Positions 10,555 to 21,275 of a DNA stretch of 64,000 nucleotides are shown piece after piece (within the stretch, counting starts at the first letter, position 1; each line of letters begins with the position of its first letter). Below the pieces are notes generated by a model. It worked only from the letters and a program-made list of their open reading frames with translations. It made no database searches and was not told the DNA's origin. Source of the stretch: Glycine soja (Eukaryota > Streptophyta > Magnoliopsida > Fabales > Fabaceae); the NCBI RefSeq assembly GCF_004193775.1, contig NC_041019.1, positions 35,836,827-35,900,826 on the forward strand, written 5' to 3'. Position numbers and translations under genes: made by a program.

Positions 10555-13440
10555 TGGATGAAAACCAGTGGATGTATGATAGTATCATGTTTGAAGAAGT
10601 TGAAATGAATGTCGAAAATGAGGAAGATGTTGGCATTAAAGTTGATTCCTCTTATGCCTTTAATACTTCTGAGGTATTTGTGCAATTTGTTGTTGTTGGT
10701 ACAGTAATTATATTACATAAATGTTTACTCATGGCAAACCTGATTTGAATTTTGTTGTAATTGTTTGGTAGTCGTGATGAAGTTTTACAATGGGCTCGAT
10801 CATTGGCTCATGACATTGGATTTGTTGTCATTATAATGAGGTCAGACACCAATACCGGTGTTCGAGGAAGAGCCAGCCTCATTTCTATTGATAGCTTGTG
10901 AAAAGAGTGGGGAGTATAGGCCTAAGAAACATAATTTGGTAAGAACATGTACTGGCAGTAGAAAATGTCGATGCTCGTTTAAGTTGCGTGCGAAGCCAGT
11001 TTCGGGAGGAGACATCTAGATGGTGAAGTTAATTTGTGGGATTCACAATCACGAAATGGCAAAGTCATTGGTTGGGCATCCATATGCAGGTCGACTGACA
11101 AAGGATGAGAAGATTGTTGTTGCTGATATGACGAAGTCCCTGGTGAAGCCAAGAAATATTTTGTTGACGTTGAAGGAGCACAATGACAACAAATATACAA
11201 CAATCAAACAAATTTACAATGCGAGACATGCTTACCGTTCTTCCATGAGAGGGAGTAACACCGAAATGCAACAACTAATGATGCTGCTTGATTGAGATTA
11301 GTATATTCACTGGCATAGGCTGAAGGATGATAATGTTGTACGTGACTTGTTTTGGAGTCATCCTGATGCAATAAAGTTAACCAATTCTTTTAATTTGGTT
11401 TTCTTGATCGACAATACCTACAAAACAAATAGGTACAAACTATCGTTGCTTGATATTGTTGGTGTTACACCAACAGGAATGACATTCTCCGCTGGTTTTG
11501 CTTACTTGGAAAGAGAACGTCTTAATAATGTTGTTTGGGCTCTAGAGCGGTTTTGGGGTATTTTCATGAGAGCTGATGCACTCCTCGGGGTTATTGTCAC
11601 TGACAGGGATTTGTCTTTGATGAATGCAATGAAAACTGTATTCCCGGGTGCTACAAACCTTCTATGTCGGTTCCATATTGACAAGAATGTCAAAGCAAAG
11701 TGCAAAACCCTAGTTGCTTTAAAGAATTCATGGGACTATGTGGCCTATGCTTGTGGACTATGTGTGTCAAACATGGGTGATTCCACACAAAGAAAGATTT
11801 GTGAAAGCATAGACAAACAAAGTGATGCATCTAGGAAACACAACCACTAACAGGTATGAATATTGATTTTTGTTTGTTTTCATTTGTTGAAGTGTTGATT
11901 TAAATGACAATGATGTGATTGTTTACATGTTTTTGTATATTTCATCTGTTGGGTTGAGAGTGCTCATTGGTCACTAAAACTCCTACAAAACTCTGTTGGT
12001 GACATATGCAGTGTTTGGGAAGCAATGAATAATATGATGACACTTCAACACACTCAAATTAAAGCATCTTTTGAGACAAGCACGCACGTGGTTGGGCATG
12101 TGTTTAAAGTAACCTTGTACAAAAAACTACTTGGCATGGTATCAAGGTACGCTTTAAATGAAACTGTTGCTAAGTATGAGCGTGTAGCTTATGCAGGTAA
12201 AAACCCTTCACGATATGGATGTGTCATGAGGAGTACCCACGTTCTTCCATGTGCATGTGAGTTGTTTAAATATGTTGTTAGCTTCATACCACTGGAGACA
12301 ATTCACATTTTTTGGCGGAGACTTAGTTTTTCAAATCAAGGGTTAAGTGAGACACAGGTGACCATAACAGAGGAGATGGAAACCATATCGAAACGCTTTG
12401 AGCAGCTCAATGTTTGTGGTAAAATACATTTGAAGTCAAAGTTGCGAGAAATTGCTTAGCCTGATATGAACTCCATGTGTCCTCTTCCAGAAAAAGTGAT
12501 GATCGAGGGTGCTCCAAAAAAACTGCATGCCAAACAACAAAAGGCAACAAAACACGATCCGTCCTATTTGGAGTATGTTGATGCGTTACATTCTGTGCAA
12601 AATAGTAATTCCTCAGTGAAACATAGTGCATCATCATCTCAGGACCCAATACAGAGACGGAATATTCCAATGTTAATCGATTTCATCCTTGCATCCAGGA
12701 TTCTATTGAAAACATTATTGATGTCAAGGCAGATGTTACTTGTGCTTATCGTGCAATAGTTGCGTTATTGGGTATGGGTGAAGAATCGTGGTCATTGGTG
12801 AGGAACCATCTGCATAAAGAACTGACTAGCTGGTCCGATGAGTATATGAACCTAGTTGGTGCCATAGAGAGATTTGAGGAATTAAAGTGTTCTCTACTTG
12901 TTGACGACTTATCTAAGGTGCGTAATTTTATTATTATGTCATTTTTTGTTAAAATAACATTTTAAGTAATCACTATTTGTTATCTGTTACATGTAGGTTA
13001 CCATGGACAAGTGGATGAATATTACGGATATGGGATGCGTCATTACTTCACGATACAACGTGATTGTTGTTTCTCTTTCACGACAACAAAGCATGATATT
13101 TTTTTTCTCTTAGAAGTTAGTCGCTGCCAGATTCTTCTGTGCATCGTGTAATATGCATTGGTCATGTGTATGGAAATCATTTTGTACAGGTAATTGCATA
13201 ATTATGAATTTAGTAAACATGCTAAAAATTTAGTTGTGTATCTAACGTTCAATTACCACTATCATTATGTAACAGGTGTTGTTATGAGACTATTGTCCTT
13301 TACCACTAGTGGCGTTGCTGTGGAGCACACATTGTCATTCTCAGGAAAAGCAGTGGCCCACTCCGTACATAGCTAGAATGCAGCGTCACACAAGTTTGTG
13401 TAGGCTGAATACCAAATTTGTTGATTTAGGTGAACCATGA
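10555..13440 (+). pseudogene. MULE transposase fused to OTU cysteine protease, decayed
   Basis: Reading order: an acidic N-terminus (MDENQWMYDSIMFEEVE) to a GT donor near 10673; an exon after TAG near 10771 with a FAR1-like region (DEVLQWARSLAHDIGFVVI) and zinc-ligand-like residues (TGSRKCRCSFKLRAKP); VKLICGIHNHE; and the MULE transposase core (11347-11850: NLVFLIDNTYKTNRYKLSLL, VGVTPTGMTFSAGF, VIVTDRDLSLMNAM, LLCRFHIDKNVKAKC). A deletion and frameshift follow near 11780-11850, then 12025-12459. A TAG at about 12458 leads in frame to an OTU domain (VDVKADVTCAYRAIVALLG region near 12715; intron 12918-12996; VTMDKW, HVYGNHFVQ; end at 13440). Transposase and OTU appear to be one reading unit interrupted by nonsense codons. 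At the Cys site the usual D-G-N-C reads D-V-T-C. The Cys and a C-terminal His remain. Confidence 0.8.
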
Positions 13441-13663
13441 ACATAAAATTTTATTAGTATTGACGTTTGTGTAAATTATTATCTTTTTTAAATTCAGAAT
13501 TTTTCTTTCAATCAGTATTTTTATAAGGTACAAAATAATTAAAAGCTTTAAAAATCATAATCATACAGTTTCATTCGCTAATGGACACGAATTCAAACAT
13601 TACATTATGTTGAACATAGTGGAAACAAATAAAATTTGTATGAAAAACTACAATTAAGTAATA

Positions 13664-14292
13664 CTAATTTTGCATTGAATCATGTTGCGACCAAGACACG
13701 TCGTCTTTCATTTCCATTACCTGTTTACTAAAAGCAGCTAAAATTTTTATTGGCCCAAATTGTTTCCAGTAGTTAGACTGTATTAAGACCTTTAGCATGT
13801 CATCGTTAGTTTTCAGCTGAATAATTTCAAATTTGATAACTTTATCTGAATACTCATAGTGGCTTGGTTGTCGAAAAAACAATCATCTTACCGTTTGTGA
13901 TTCATGAATACCATAAGGGGGAATCCCATGAGGTGCAACTTGCTTGATCAAGTCCTTCAGTTCATCGATGATATATCCGGAAGGAATGCCAAACTTTTTT
14001 GGTTTTTTTCCTGTGAGCGAGTAACCGTCAAACTCATTTTGGTGTGGCATGTTCCACCTCCCATTGTAATATAGCAGGGCATCATGAGTAGAGGTCATAG
14101 TGGCTTCAAGTAAATTTAATATACCATCTGGTGTTCTACTAATGGTGCATAATAACTCACTTGAATGGGTACTAGAGTGGAACTTTGAAAATAAACACCA
14201 TTATCGTTGTGAATAATCGATCCATTTGGAAAAATAAAACCCAATGTGGAGCTCACAATCATCCGACTGCTTGTTTCTCCCAAAACTGCCAT
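13664..14292 (-). pseudogene. MULE-associated minus-strand ORF, family uncertain
   Basis: From a Met at 14292 (MAVLGETSSRMIVSSTLGFI) a frameshift near 14110 leads to MTSTHDALLYYNGRWNMPHQ and then GYSLTGKKPKKFGIPSGYII, DELKDLIKQVAPHGIPPYGI, and after another shift FFRQPSHYEYSDKVIKFEII. I recognise this as similar to the N-terminal PB1-like part of MULE-type transposase genes, but no catalytic domain follows. It lies between the convergent transposase-OTU and PMD genes. Frameshifts make it a pseudogene. Assignment is tentative. Confidence 0.45.
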
Positions 14293-17200
14293 ACTTTGTT
14301 CTAAAAATTAGGTTGGGAGAGATTGTGTGATTTTTTAGAGTGTTGGCGTGTGTCATATATATAGATGGTTTTCACTAACATTGCTTTAATTTTTAAAAAA
14401 AAAATAGAGAAGCGTGCACATGATTTCTGTTTGTGTTGTCAACTACAACAATGTGGTGTCAAGTTTTATCTTGCATCAGAATGTGTTGTCAAGTCTGACA
14501 ATATCGTGTCATGCTTTATCTTAATACACATGCATTTCACAATGTCTTATCAATTATGACAACAATGTATCATACATGCGTAATTTATTTTAATTGCACC
14601 AATTAATTTATTTCTTAACGCAACAATTAAGTAATAATTAAGGATAGACGAATGACAATAATTTATATCACATAATGATTAAAATTAAATAAACAAGTGT
14701 CACTATCCATAAATAAATATACAAAATAAATAAAATATCCAAAATAAATAAATATACAAAAATTATAAACTGAAAATTTACAAAGTTAAAGTAAAACTTC
14801 AATGTCCGTCTGTATGCCACCTTCGCCTCGATCTATGGGCTACAGTTGGCTGGCCAATGTAGCATCTTGCGATGCTCACACATTCTTCAACAACAGTATA
14901 GGCTTTTGTTCCTTTGGTCAAGATCCTCAGGTTTAGTAGCCTGTCCAACCTATCAACAATTGCTGTAAAGTCATGCTAGCAAGTGAAATAAAACAAACAT
15001 AACAATTGTTAGTAATCAAATACTAAACCAAGCAACAAACAAAAAACCCAAAAAAAAAATATTACCACTGCATGCCGAAGATGATGTTGATCAATGTCTG
15101 CCTCATTAGGTGTTGCTGATGCATATCTGGTTCAACAAATTCTTCATCTTGTTGAACCGGCGATACTCTAGGAGGATCCCTTGGCTGTGTCAGACTCATG
15201 AATGGGTGCGAGATCATGTAAAACCAATCCAGGTAATCTAGCAAACAGTGGTCAGGAACTGCACATAATTGCCCTACAGGTGCAATGTAGTCACCAAACT
15301 GCATCCATCTATCATCAATTTCAGCAGCAGACAGTGAAGACACGATATGGTGTGGCGGAATAGTCTGGATGTAGCCGAACTGTCGTGTAACCCTCTCCAG
15401 TCGGTGAATGACCGTCAAGGGGCCCCATCTGAGATGGCCGAAAATAATGAGATGACCTCAAATTCTCTAAATGAACGGTGGTTACCTTACGAAATCCAGC
15501 ACACCGCGTCAAGGGTTAGTCTATCCAGACGCCTCTGATATGTGGAAACGGGCAGTGCCTTGCCAGAGGTCCAATGACATGCACGCGGTCTCCTTTCATC
15601 GTAATCCTCGGTAGCAACAACGAAAGCAACGGACGGAAAATGCTCGTAAATCCAACACTAAATATATTTTATAAGCATATTTATTAAAATACATGACAAC
15701 ATATAATAATAAACTTCAATGAAAAAACTTTTCGTGACAGCTTAACTAACCTGTAATAGAGTGATATATCCTACAAGCTGTCTCGCCGTGCTTTTGGGCG
15801 CGTCATTTAAACTATCATACATGTGCACAAGTGCAGCAGCGCCCCAAGCGTAACCCGCACTCTGCGTCAGGTCACGCAATGCATCTAAGAATACCACGTG
15901 CACATATGTGACACTCTTGTTAGCAAAGAGTGTGCATCCAAGGAGATACAACAAATACGTTTGCACTGCTACAATCTAGTCACATGCCTTAATCTTCAGC
16001 TCATACAGGTCGCGCATCCACAATAGTCGCACATAAGACCCATGACACTGAATGGTCTCAACTCTCGCCTTTGCAGCACTGACCTCGAGTAACTCCACCA
16101 ACATCTCGACAGCGTCATCGACATGAAGTAGCTCGAAGCTGTGGAATGACCCTACAATAGGCAAATGTAACAACGACGCAACGTCATCCAAGGTGATAGT
16201 CACCTCTCTGTCAGGCAAATGGAAACTGCTAGTTTTGTAACACCCTGAAATATTACTAGTTATAAATCGATGTTTAATTGTATTTATCATGTTATTTGAC
16301 TATATGGTTGACTTGAATGAGTTGAGGTATTACTTGAATTAGTCATGTATGAATTTCTTGATGTTGATGCTAAGTTATGTGGAGTTTTACTGAACTAAGT
16401 TGAAATTATGAGATTTCAGATTTTATCCATACCTATCTCAGTAAAATCGCGATAACAGATTCGTTAACCGTTGGATCATCTTCAAATTTTTCCTAGAGCT
16501 TCCTAAGACATGTTTCCACAGTCTGACCATTGGGATTTTGAAAATAACAACTTTTGATGTGTCACTACGTGAGAAGGACGCACTAAGCGCAATTCCAACC
16601 CGAGAGGGAATTACGCTAAGCGAGCAGGGGTGCGCTAATCGCAATTCCAACCCGAGAGGGAATTTCGCTGAGCGAGATTTGGCCCGCTAAGCAAGCCCTA
16701 GTGCAAAGGGAGTTGTGCTAAGCCCGAATTCTCGCGCTAAGCGCGAAAAGTGGATTTTGGTTTAGCGAGATCTACAAATTATAAATACGTTCCACAGCGT
16801 GAAAAACACGATTTTTCACTCTCCTCTTCTCCAAAACACCACCCAAACCCTAACACTTCATTTTTCCACCACCCAAGACCATTGGTGGCCACCGCGAGCC
16901 GTTGTTGCTTGCCGTCGAACCCCCGCACCAAGAGGAACACTTTAATCGGAGCAGAATCCTCCTCAAGGATTCGGTGGAGAAAATCTGCCAATCCTCCATT
17001 TCATAGCTTCTCTGAGGTAATCTTGATTTCTAAACCCTTCTCCTAGTTAGTTTGAGTTCCTCTTAGTGTCTCATGTGTGTTGGGTACTGTAATAGGGTGT
17101 TTTTATACTTCCTTTGAAAAATCCTAGAGAATGAGACATTTAAAAGTTATCTTTTTATAACATTGATGTTATTTTTGTGACCTTCACTAAACCCCGGTCA

Positions 17201-18860
17201 CATTGGGGTGATCAGAATTTTAAAATGATGTTTCCTTTTTATAGAATCCAAAACACCCCTCAACCCTTTATGTTTAACAAGGGTATTTGACTCCTAATGT
17301 TGTCATTACCTTGTTTCTGAAATCCATATTAAATTTCCTTCAATTTGACATATAGAACCTTGCGTTTGGACTGGCAAGCGTGAACAAGAGAGACCTTTGA
17401 GCGACGCAAAAAGGAACTGAAGGAGAGCTCACGATAGGTGAGGGAAGTTTATTATAATTTACTGTTTTTGATACCATAGTTGGAGTCAGGGAACCTAACT
17501 ATGGGGATGTATGTTTGTCCCTGTTGCATGTTGGTTTTCAAGAAAACAATGTTTTTTAACTAATGGGATGCGATATATTTATTATTGATGAATAACATTA
17601 TTGTTTTTATTAGACTTGTGTTATCTAAAGACCTAGGGAGTGTGAATCTCAGGCATGAACTATATATGTATATGCAGAGTAGACTTATTGATGATATTTC
17701 TATTGATGACATTAATTGATATCAGGTGACGTTGATGTTTATGATAATATTGATATGAGGTGATGTTGTTATTGTTGACTATGTTAACATAAGTTGATAT
17801 TGTTATTGATGACTATGTTAACATGAGTTGATGTTGTTATTGACTATTGTGTTAATATGAGATGATGTTGTTGTTGTTGTTAATGTCATTAAGATGAGAT
17901 GATGTTGATGTTGAAGATGATATTGAGATGAAATGTGGATGATGTTGAAAATGCATTGTGATGATGTATGCTGTGTATATACATGGGAGGTGCATTGACC
18001 TTGTTGGATGTCCCTGGTGGGGGAAATAGAGTGCTTAAAGAGTTTTAAGCATCTCTGGAGGGGGATGACTTAAAATCTTTAATTATCCATGGTCATGCAT
18101 TTGATGATGTCCATGTTTCATATTTCATATGACATGAAAATAGTATAAACTTTGTCAGTAAGTACTTGTAGTTTTTCGTGAGGAGGAATACTTGTACTAG
18201 GGGGTATGTCACTCGGTTTGGAACTCCTTTGAGACTCAGGCTGATCACCGTGGGGGGGAGTTGTCTATGCACAACAGGGTGACCTCGACATTTACTGCCT
18301 AGTTTTCCTAAGTGAGAGCGTCGTGTGCACACGCTTAGGCTATTTCCTTGGGGATGGTACCACATTGCATTTGAGAGTTTAGGTCAGGTGCATGCATCAT
18401 ACTGAGCATGAGTGATTGGAACTATGGACTGGTGATGACTATTTTTTGAGTGTGTGTTGGACCAGTGAATGTTAGTGTAAGCTCATGATATTTGTTAATA
18501 TTTTCTTATTAATTGTGGTTATTTGATTTTTGCATTAATTTTCTTTTATAATAAACTCACCCCTCGCAATTTTTGTACCGTGTGGTTGGTACATGTGATG
18601 ATCGCGAACCTTCGTTCGTGGGAGCAGAATGACAGCAGTAGAGGACAAGAAGTGAGATTCTTCTGTAGAGCCGCCGAGCCGACGTGATGACGTTATGATT
18701 ATTTGGGGAGAGAATTGTGTTTTGTTAATCAACTCCTCCATATCTGGTTCCGTAATTCTTTTTGTTAATTGAAGATGTAAATCACAAATTTAATTATATG
18801 TATGAATAAATTTACTTTCCATTATGTGTATGATGTGTACTGAGTTACTATTCCTATAAA

Positions 18861-18879
18861 CAACACATCATTACTTAAG

Positions 18880-18927
<48 letters not shown>

Positions 18928-18949
18928 CTTAAGTAATGGTGTGTTATTT
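18861..18949. repeat. AT-cored palindrome
   Basis: Arms reading ACACA(T/C)CATTACTTAAGTG flank about 45 bp of pure AT repeat, so the whole block is a near-perfect inverted repeat. The related LTR at 250-2113 has only one arm in this place, so the other arm is a local inverted copy. Confidence 0.8.
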
Positions 18950-18973
18950 GGTGAATGTATGTCGAGAAAAAAT

Positions 18974-19587
18974 TTCACTTAAGTAAATAATCATAATATT
19001 AATTTATAATAAATAATTAATGTTAATCAATCATAATCATAATTCATGCTAATCAATCATAATTCTCTAAAAGAGGATATAAATAATTTCAGAATTACCA
19101 ATCATAATGCAATTTTTGAAATTGCAAATTATTTATATCTTCTTTTAGGGAATTATGATTGATTGACATAATTGATTGATTAGCATGAATTATGATTATG
19201 ATTGATTAACAAGATTGATTGATTCTGAAAATTGCTAACTCTGAAATTATTTATATCCTCTTTTAGGAAATTATGATTGATTAGCATGATTGATTGATTA
19301 GCATTAATTATTTATAATAAATCAATATTTATAAATATATTATAATTAATAAAATAAATAAATATATTTAATTATATTATAATTAATGAAATAAATATCT
19401 TTAAATATCTTGTATAATTAACAAAATTTTTATTTTTCCTCTTTCGGATCAAGTTCGGGAGGCCTGCCTCAAAGATTGAAGGCCTTGTGGTGGCCAGTGG
19501 ACTAAGTCATTTGATCACTTGTTCCCTAGATACGGGCGATCGGGGACTAATGTCTGCACTTGTGGTGGCCAGTGGACTAAGTCATTT
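18974..19587. other. Patchwork (templated filler) insertion inside the LTR
   Basis: Replaces a short piece of LTR. Parts in order: CACTTAAGTAA copied from about 45 bp upstream; 18996-19455, a 460-bp copy of MITE interior matching 21457-21916; 19451-19564, an inverted 114-bp copy of PMD exon from 19703-19816; and a 29-bp direct repeat (19484-19512 and 19559-19587). Junctions share AAGTT and CTTGTG microhomology. LTR sequence resumes with TCATAAGCAAATTAAAG. Confidence 0.8.
18996..19455 (+). repeat. 460-bp copy of MITE interior
   Basis: Matches 21457-21916 over 460 bp with no difference I could see by eye. It is an AT-rich foldback segment that lacks the MITE ends. Confidence 0.85.
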
Positions 19588-20154
19588 TTCATAAGCAAAT
19601 TAAAGAAGTTTTTCATCTAAAAATTAAAATTTTTTCGCGGTTTAGAATGGTGATATCGTAGCGACGAGGCAGGTCGTTATAAGTTTCCTTATGTCAGCGT
19701 TTCACAAGTGCAGACATTAGTCCCCGATCGCCCGTATCTAGGGAACAAGTGATCAAATGACTTAGTCCACTGGCCACCACAAGGCCTTCAATCTTTGAGG
19801 CAGGCCTCCCGAACTTAACCATCTTCCTTCCATGGGAAGATGGCTTCAACTCAGGACGTTCCTGCAAACAATATTAGGGATGATGTAAAAAAAATAATTA
19901 ACTAGTAAACTACGTTCTTTATGTTTTTTTAAAAAATACATACCTCTCCATTCCACACTCTCAGAGCAATGTGATTTTCAAAATCACTAAGAACTTATGT
20001 GTCATGGGATCCGCCTGGAAAACCCTCAACATCATAAGTAAGATTAGATTTTTAATCCGTATGAACCATACACTGATCCGTATGGCACAAAACAGTTTCA
20101 AAATTCAATTTAAGCATTTTTTTAAATTTAAACAAAATTTTTTTTAAAAAAAAA

Positions 20155-20177
20155 CATACGGATTAGTGATCCGTATG
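20155..20177. repeat. Subterminal hairpin motif, right copy
   Basis: Arms CATACGGAT and ATCCGTATG with spacer TAGTG. Additional half copies of ATCCGTATG lie at about 20057-20090. It pairs with the left copy at 10253-10275. Confidence 0.65.
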
Positions 20178-20768
20178 GTACATAAATTTTTTTAAAAAAT
20201 CCAATATTTAAAAAATTTATATGCCAATAGCAATAATTATTTTAAAAAATAAAATTCTAACAGACAATATTTTTTTGTCTGCAAAATCACAAGTTTTCGG
20301 CAAAGCTTCACAAAAAATTCAAAATCAATAGCAACAACCATCCAAAAACAGTTACAAACAAAAATACAATCATGCAACAACATCACAATAACAAAAAATC
20401 AGTGAACGCTAGAACAAAATCACTAAATAGCTTTAAAGGGAACGAACCACTTACCTAGAAGACAATTACCCAACAACCGGAACCACCACCAACAAAAGAA
20501 GTGAACGGCAGAAGAACACCGGAACAACAACAACCACGACCGAAACAAGAACACGAACAGACAACCGTAACACGAGCATAGACAGAAGAAGAACACGAAC
20601 GGACAACCATAACAACATCGTATGAAATGTAAGAAACAAATGTACTGTACGGACAACTAACTTTAGGATTTTATAGTAATAGAGTTAACGGCATTTTCAA
20701 CTTTTCGCCATCGATGCTGGGTGCCCAAGCAAAAATGCTAAATGCACCAAGTAACACCTAAAGCTCAA

Positions 20769-20825
20769 TGCATGATTTAAAGACTTCTCCTTAACAGGCT
20801 ACCATTGCAGGGTAACTCTAGAAAA
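20769..20825 (+). mobile_element. L1-type LINE, downstream part
   Basis: Continues the zf-RVT-like frame of 8600-9981 (CMI*RLLLNRLPLQGNS) right after the second AAAGCTCAA. The match fades after about 20825. Confidence 0.7.
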
Positions 20826-21275
20826 AAAAAAATAAACGTGACTATCACACACATTGCATATTTAAAAATTCAGCCAGACGAGCCTTAATTGTTTATTGTT
20901 TTAAAAAATAATGTTTCCTAAAAATTTTCCGTCTACTAAATACATTTGCAAACATTTGTTTCCTAAACACTTATATGTTCTAAAAATTGTTTCAACTATG
21001 CTTAAAATAGAAGAAAACAGAAGTAAATGATGATAGAACATCTCTCAACTGTTTATATATTTTAGTTTTTAAAACTTGTTTGGAAAAATTTTCAAAACTT
21101 ATGAAATTTAGATGAAAAATTGATTGTGTAATGCAAAATTATTTTAGAAAATAATTTTTAAGACGAGTAAAGAGAAGATCAAACAAGCGTCAATCTATTG
21201 CTTTTCGATCTTCCAGTTTGAACCTCCAGGAATCCAAAAGACAATAGGGCCTAGCCCAACACCCAATAATATAGT
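20826..21275. other. Intergenic, nothing recognised
   Basis: AT-rich sequence between the LINE remnant and the MITE, ending in the first MITE target duplication (21267-21275). Confidence 0.5.

Larger units (their letters stand above)
16236..19681 (+). mobile_element. LTR element (TGTAACACCC family) inserted in the PMD exon
   Basis: Starts TGTAACACCCTG and ends GGCAGGTCGTTATA (its relative ends GGTCATTACA), with 5-bp duplications AGTTT (16231-16235 and 19682-19686). Removing it and one AGTTT restores the PMD reading (KET-SSFHLP). It matches the solo LTR at 250-2113 in opposite orientation, but keeps about 800 bp missing there and has a later patchwork insertion at about 18974-19587. No gag or pol is visible, so it is best read as a solo LTR of about 2.7-2.8 kb before the internal insertion. 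Confidence 0.8.
14799..20040 (-). pseudogene. Plant mobile domain (PMD, MAIN-like) gene, split by an LTR element
   Basis: Minus-strand exons: 19944 to about 20035 (DVEGFPGGSHDT, stop, VLSDFENHIALRVWNGE); 19687-19861 (ELKPSSHGRKMVKFGRPASK, SGLSHLITCSLDTGDRGLMS, ALVKR*HKET); after the LTR insertion, 16235 to about 15750 (SSFHLPDREVTITLDDVASL, LHLPIVGSFHSFE, YLLYLLGCTLFANKSV, WGAAALVHMYDSLNDA); then about 15655-15062 (IYEHFPSVAF, RQFGYIQTIPPHH, DYLDWFYMISHPFM) and a final exon about 14799-14979 (RLDRLLNLRILTKGTKAYTV to the stop). The SFHLP...TITLDDV signature and later blocks are those of the PMD family (MAIN and MAIL proteins). Stops replace tryptophans at two or more places. It is carried inside the MULE, convergent with the transposase. 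Confidence 0.8.
9991..20759 (+). mobile_element. 10.8-kb Mutator-like element with transposase-OTU and PMD genes
   Basis: Flanked by a perfect 9-bp duplication AAAGCTCAA (9982-9990 and 20760-20768), the usual MULE target-site size. Removing the element and one duplication rejoins the LINE reading frame (IPLKAQ-CM). The ends are weakly inverted (GGGAATTTCTTGGGGCACC against AGGTGTTACTTGGTGCATT, 12 of 19 matching). A hairpin motif containing CATACGGAT...ATCCGTATG lies inside both ends. The cargo is a plus-strand transposase-OTU pseudogene, a minus-strand unclassified MULE-associated ORF and a minus-strand PMD gene. A 3.4-kb LTR element inserted later. Without it the element would be about 7.3 kb. 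Confidence 0.85.

Noticed and set aside
15976..16290. Start MINTIKHRFITSNISGC for the PMD protein
   Set aside because: Those codons belong to the inserted LTR; the PMD part starts after AGTTT at 16235.
16750..17046. 98-residue plus-strand frame in the LTR (and its antisense at 1340-1558 in the sister copy)
   Set aside because: Short, not conserved as a frame between the two LTR copies, no domain.
20423..20656. Cys/Phe-rich 77-residue minus-strand frame
   Set aside because: Low-complexity text from GAACAACAACC-type repeats near the MULE end; no homology recognised.
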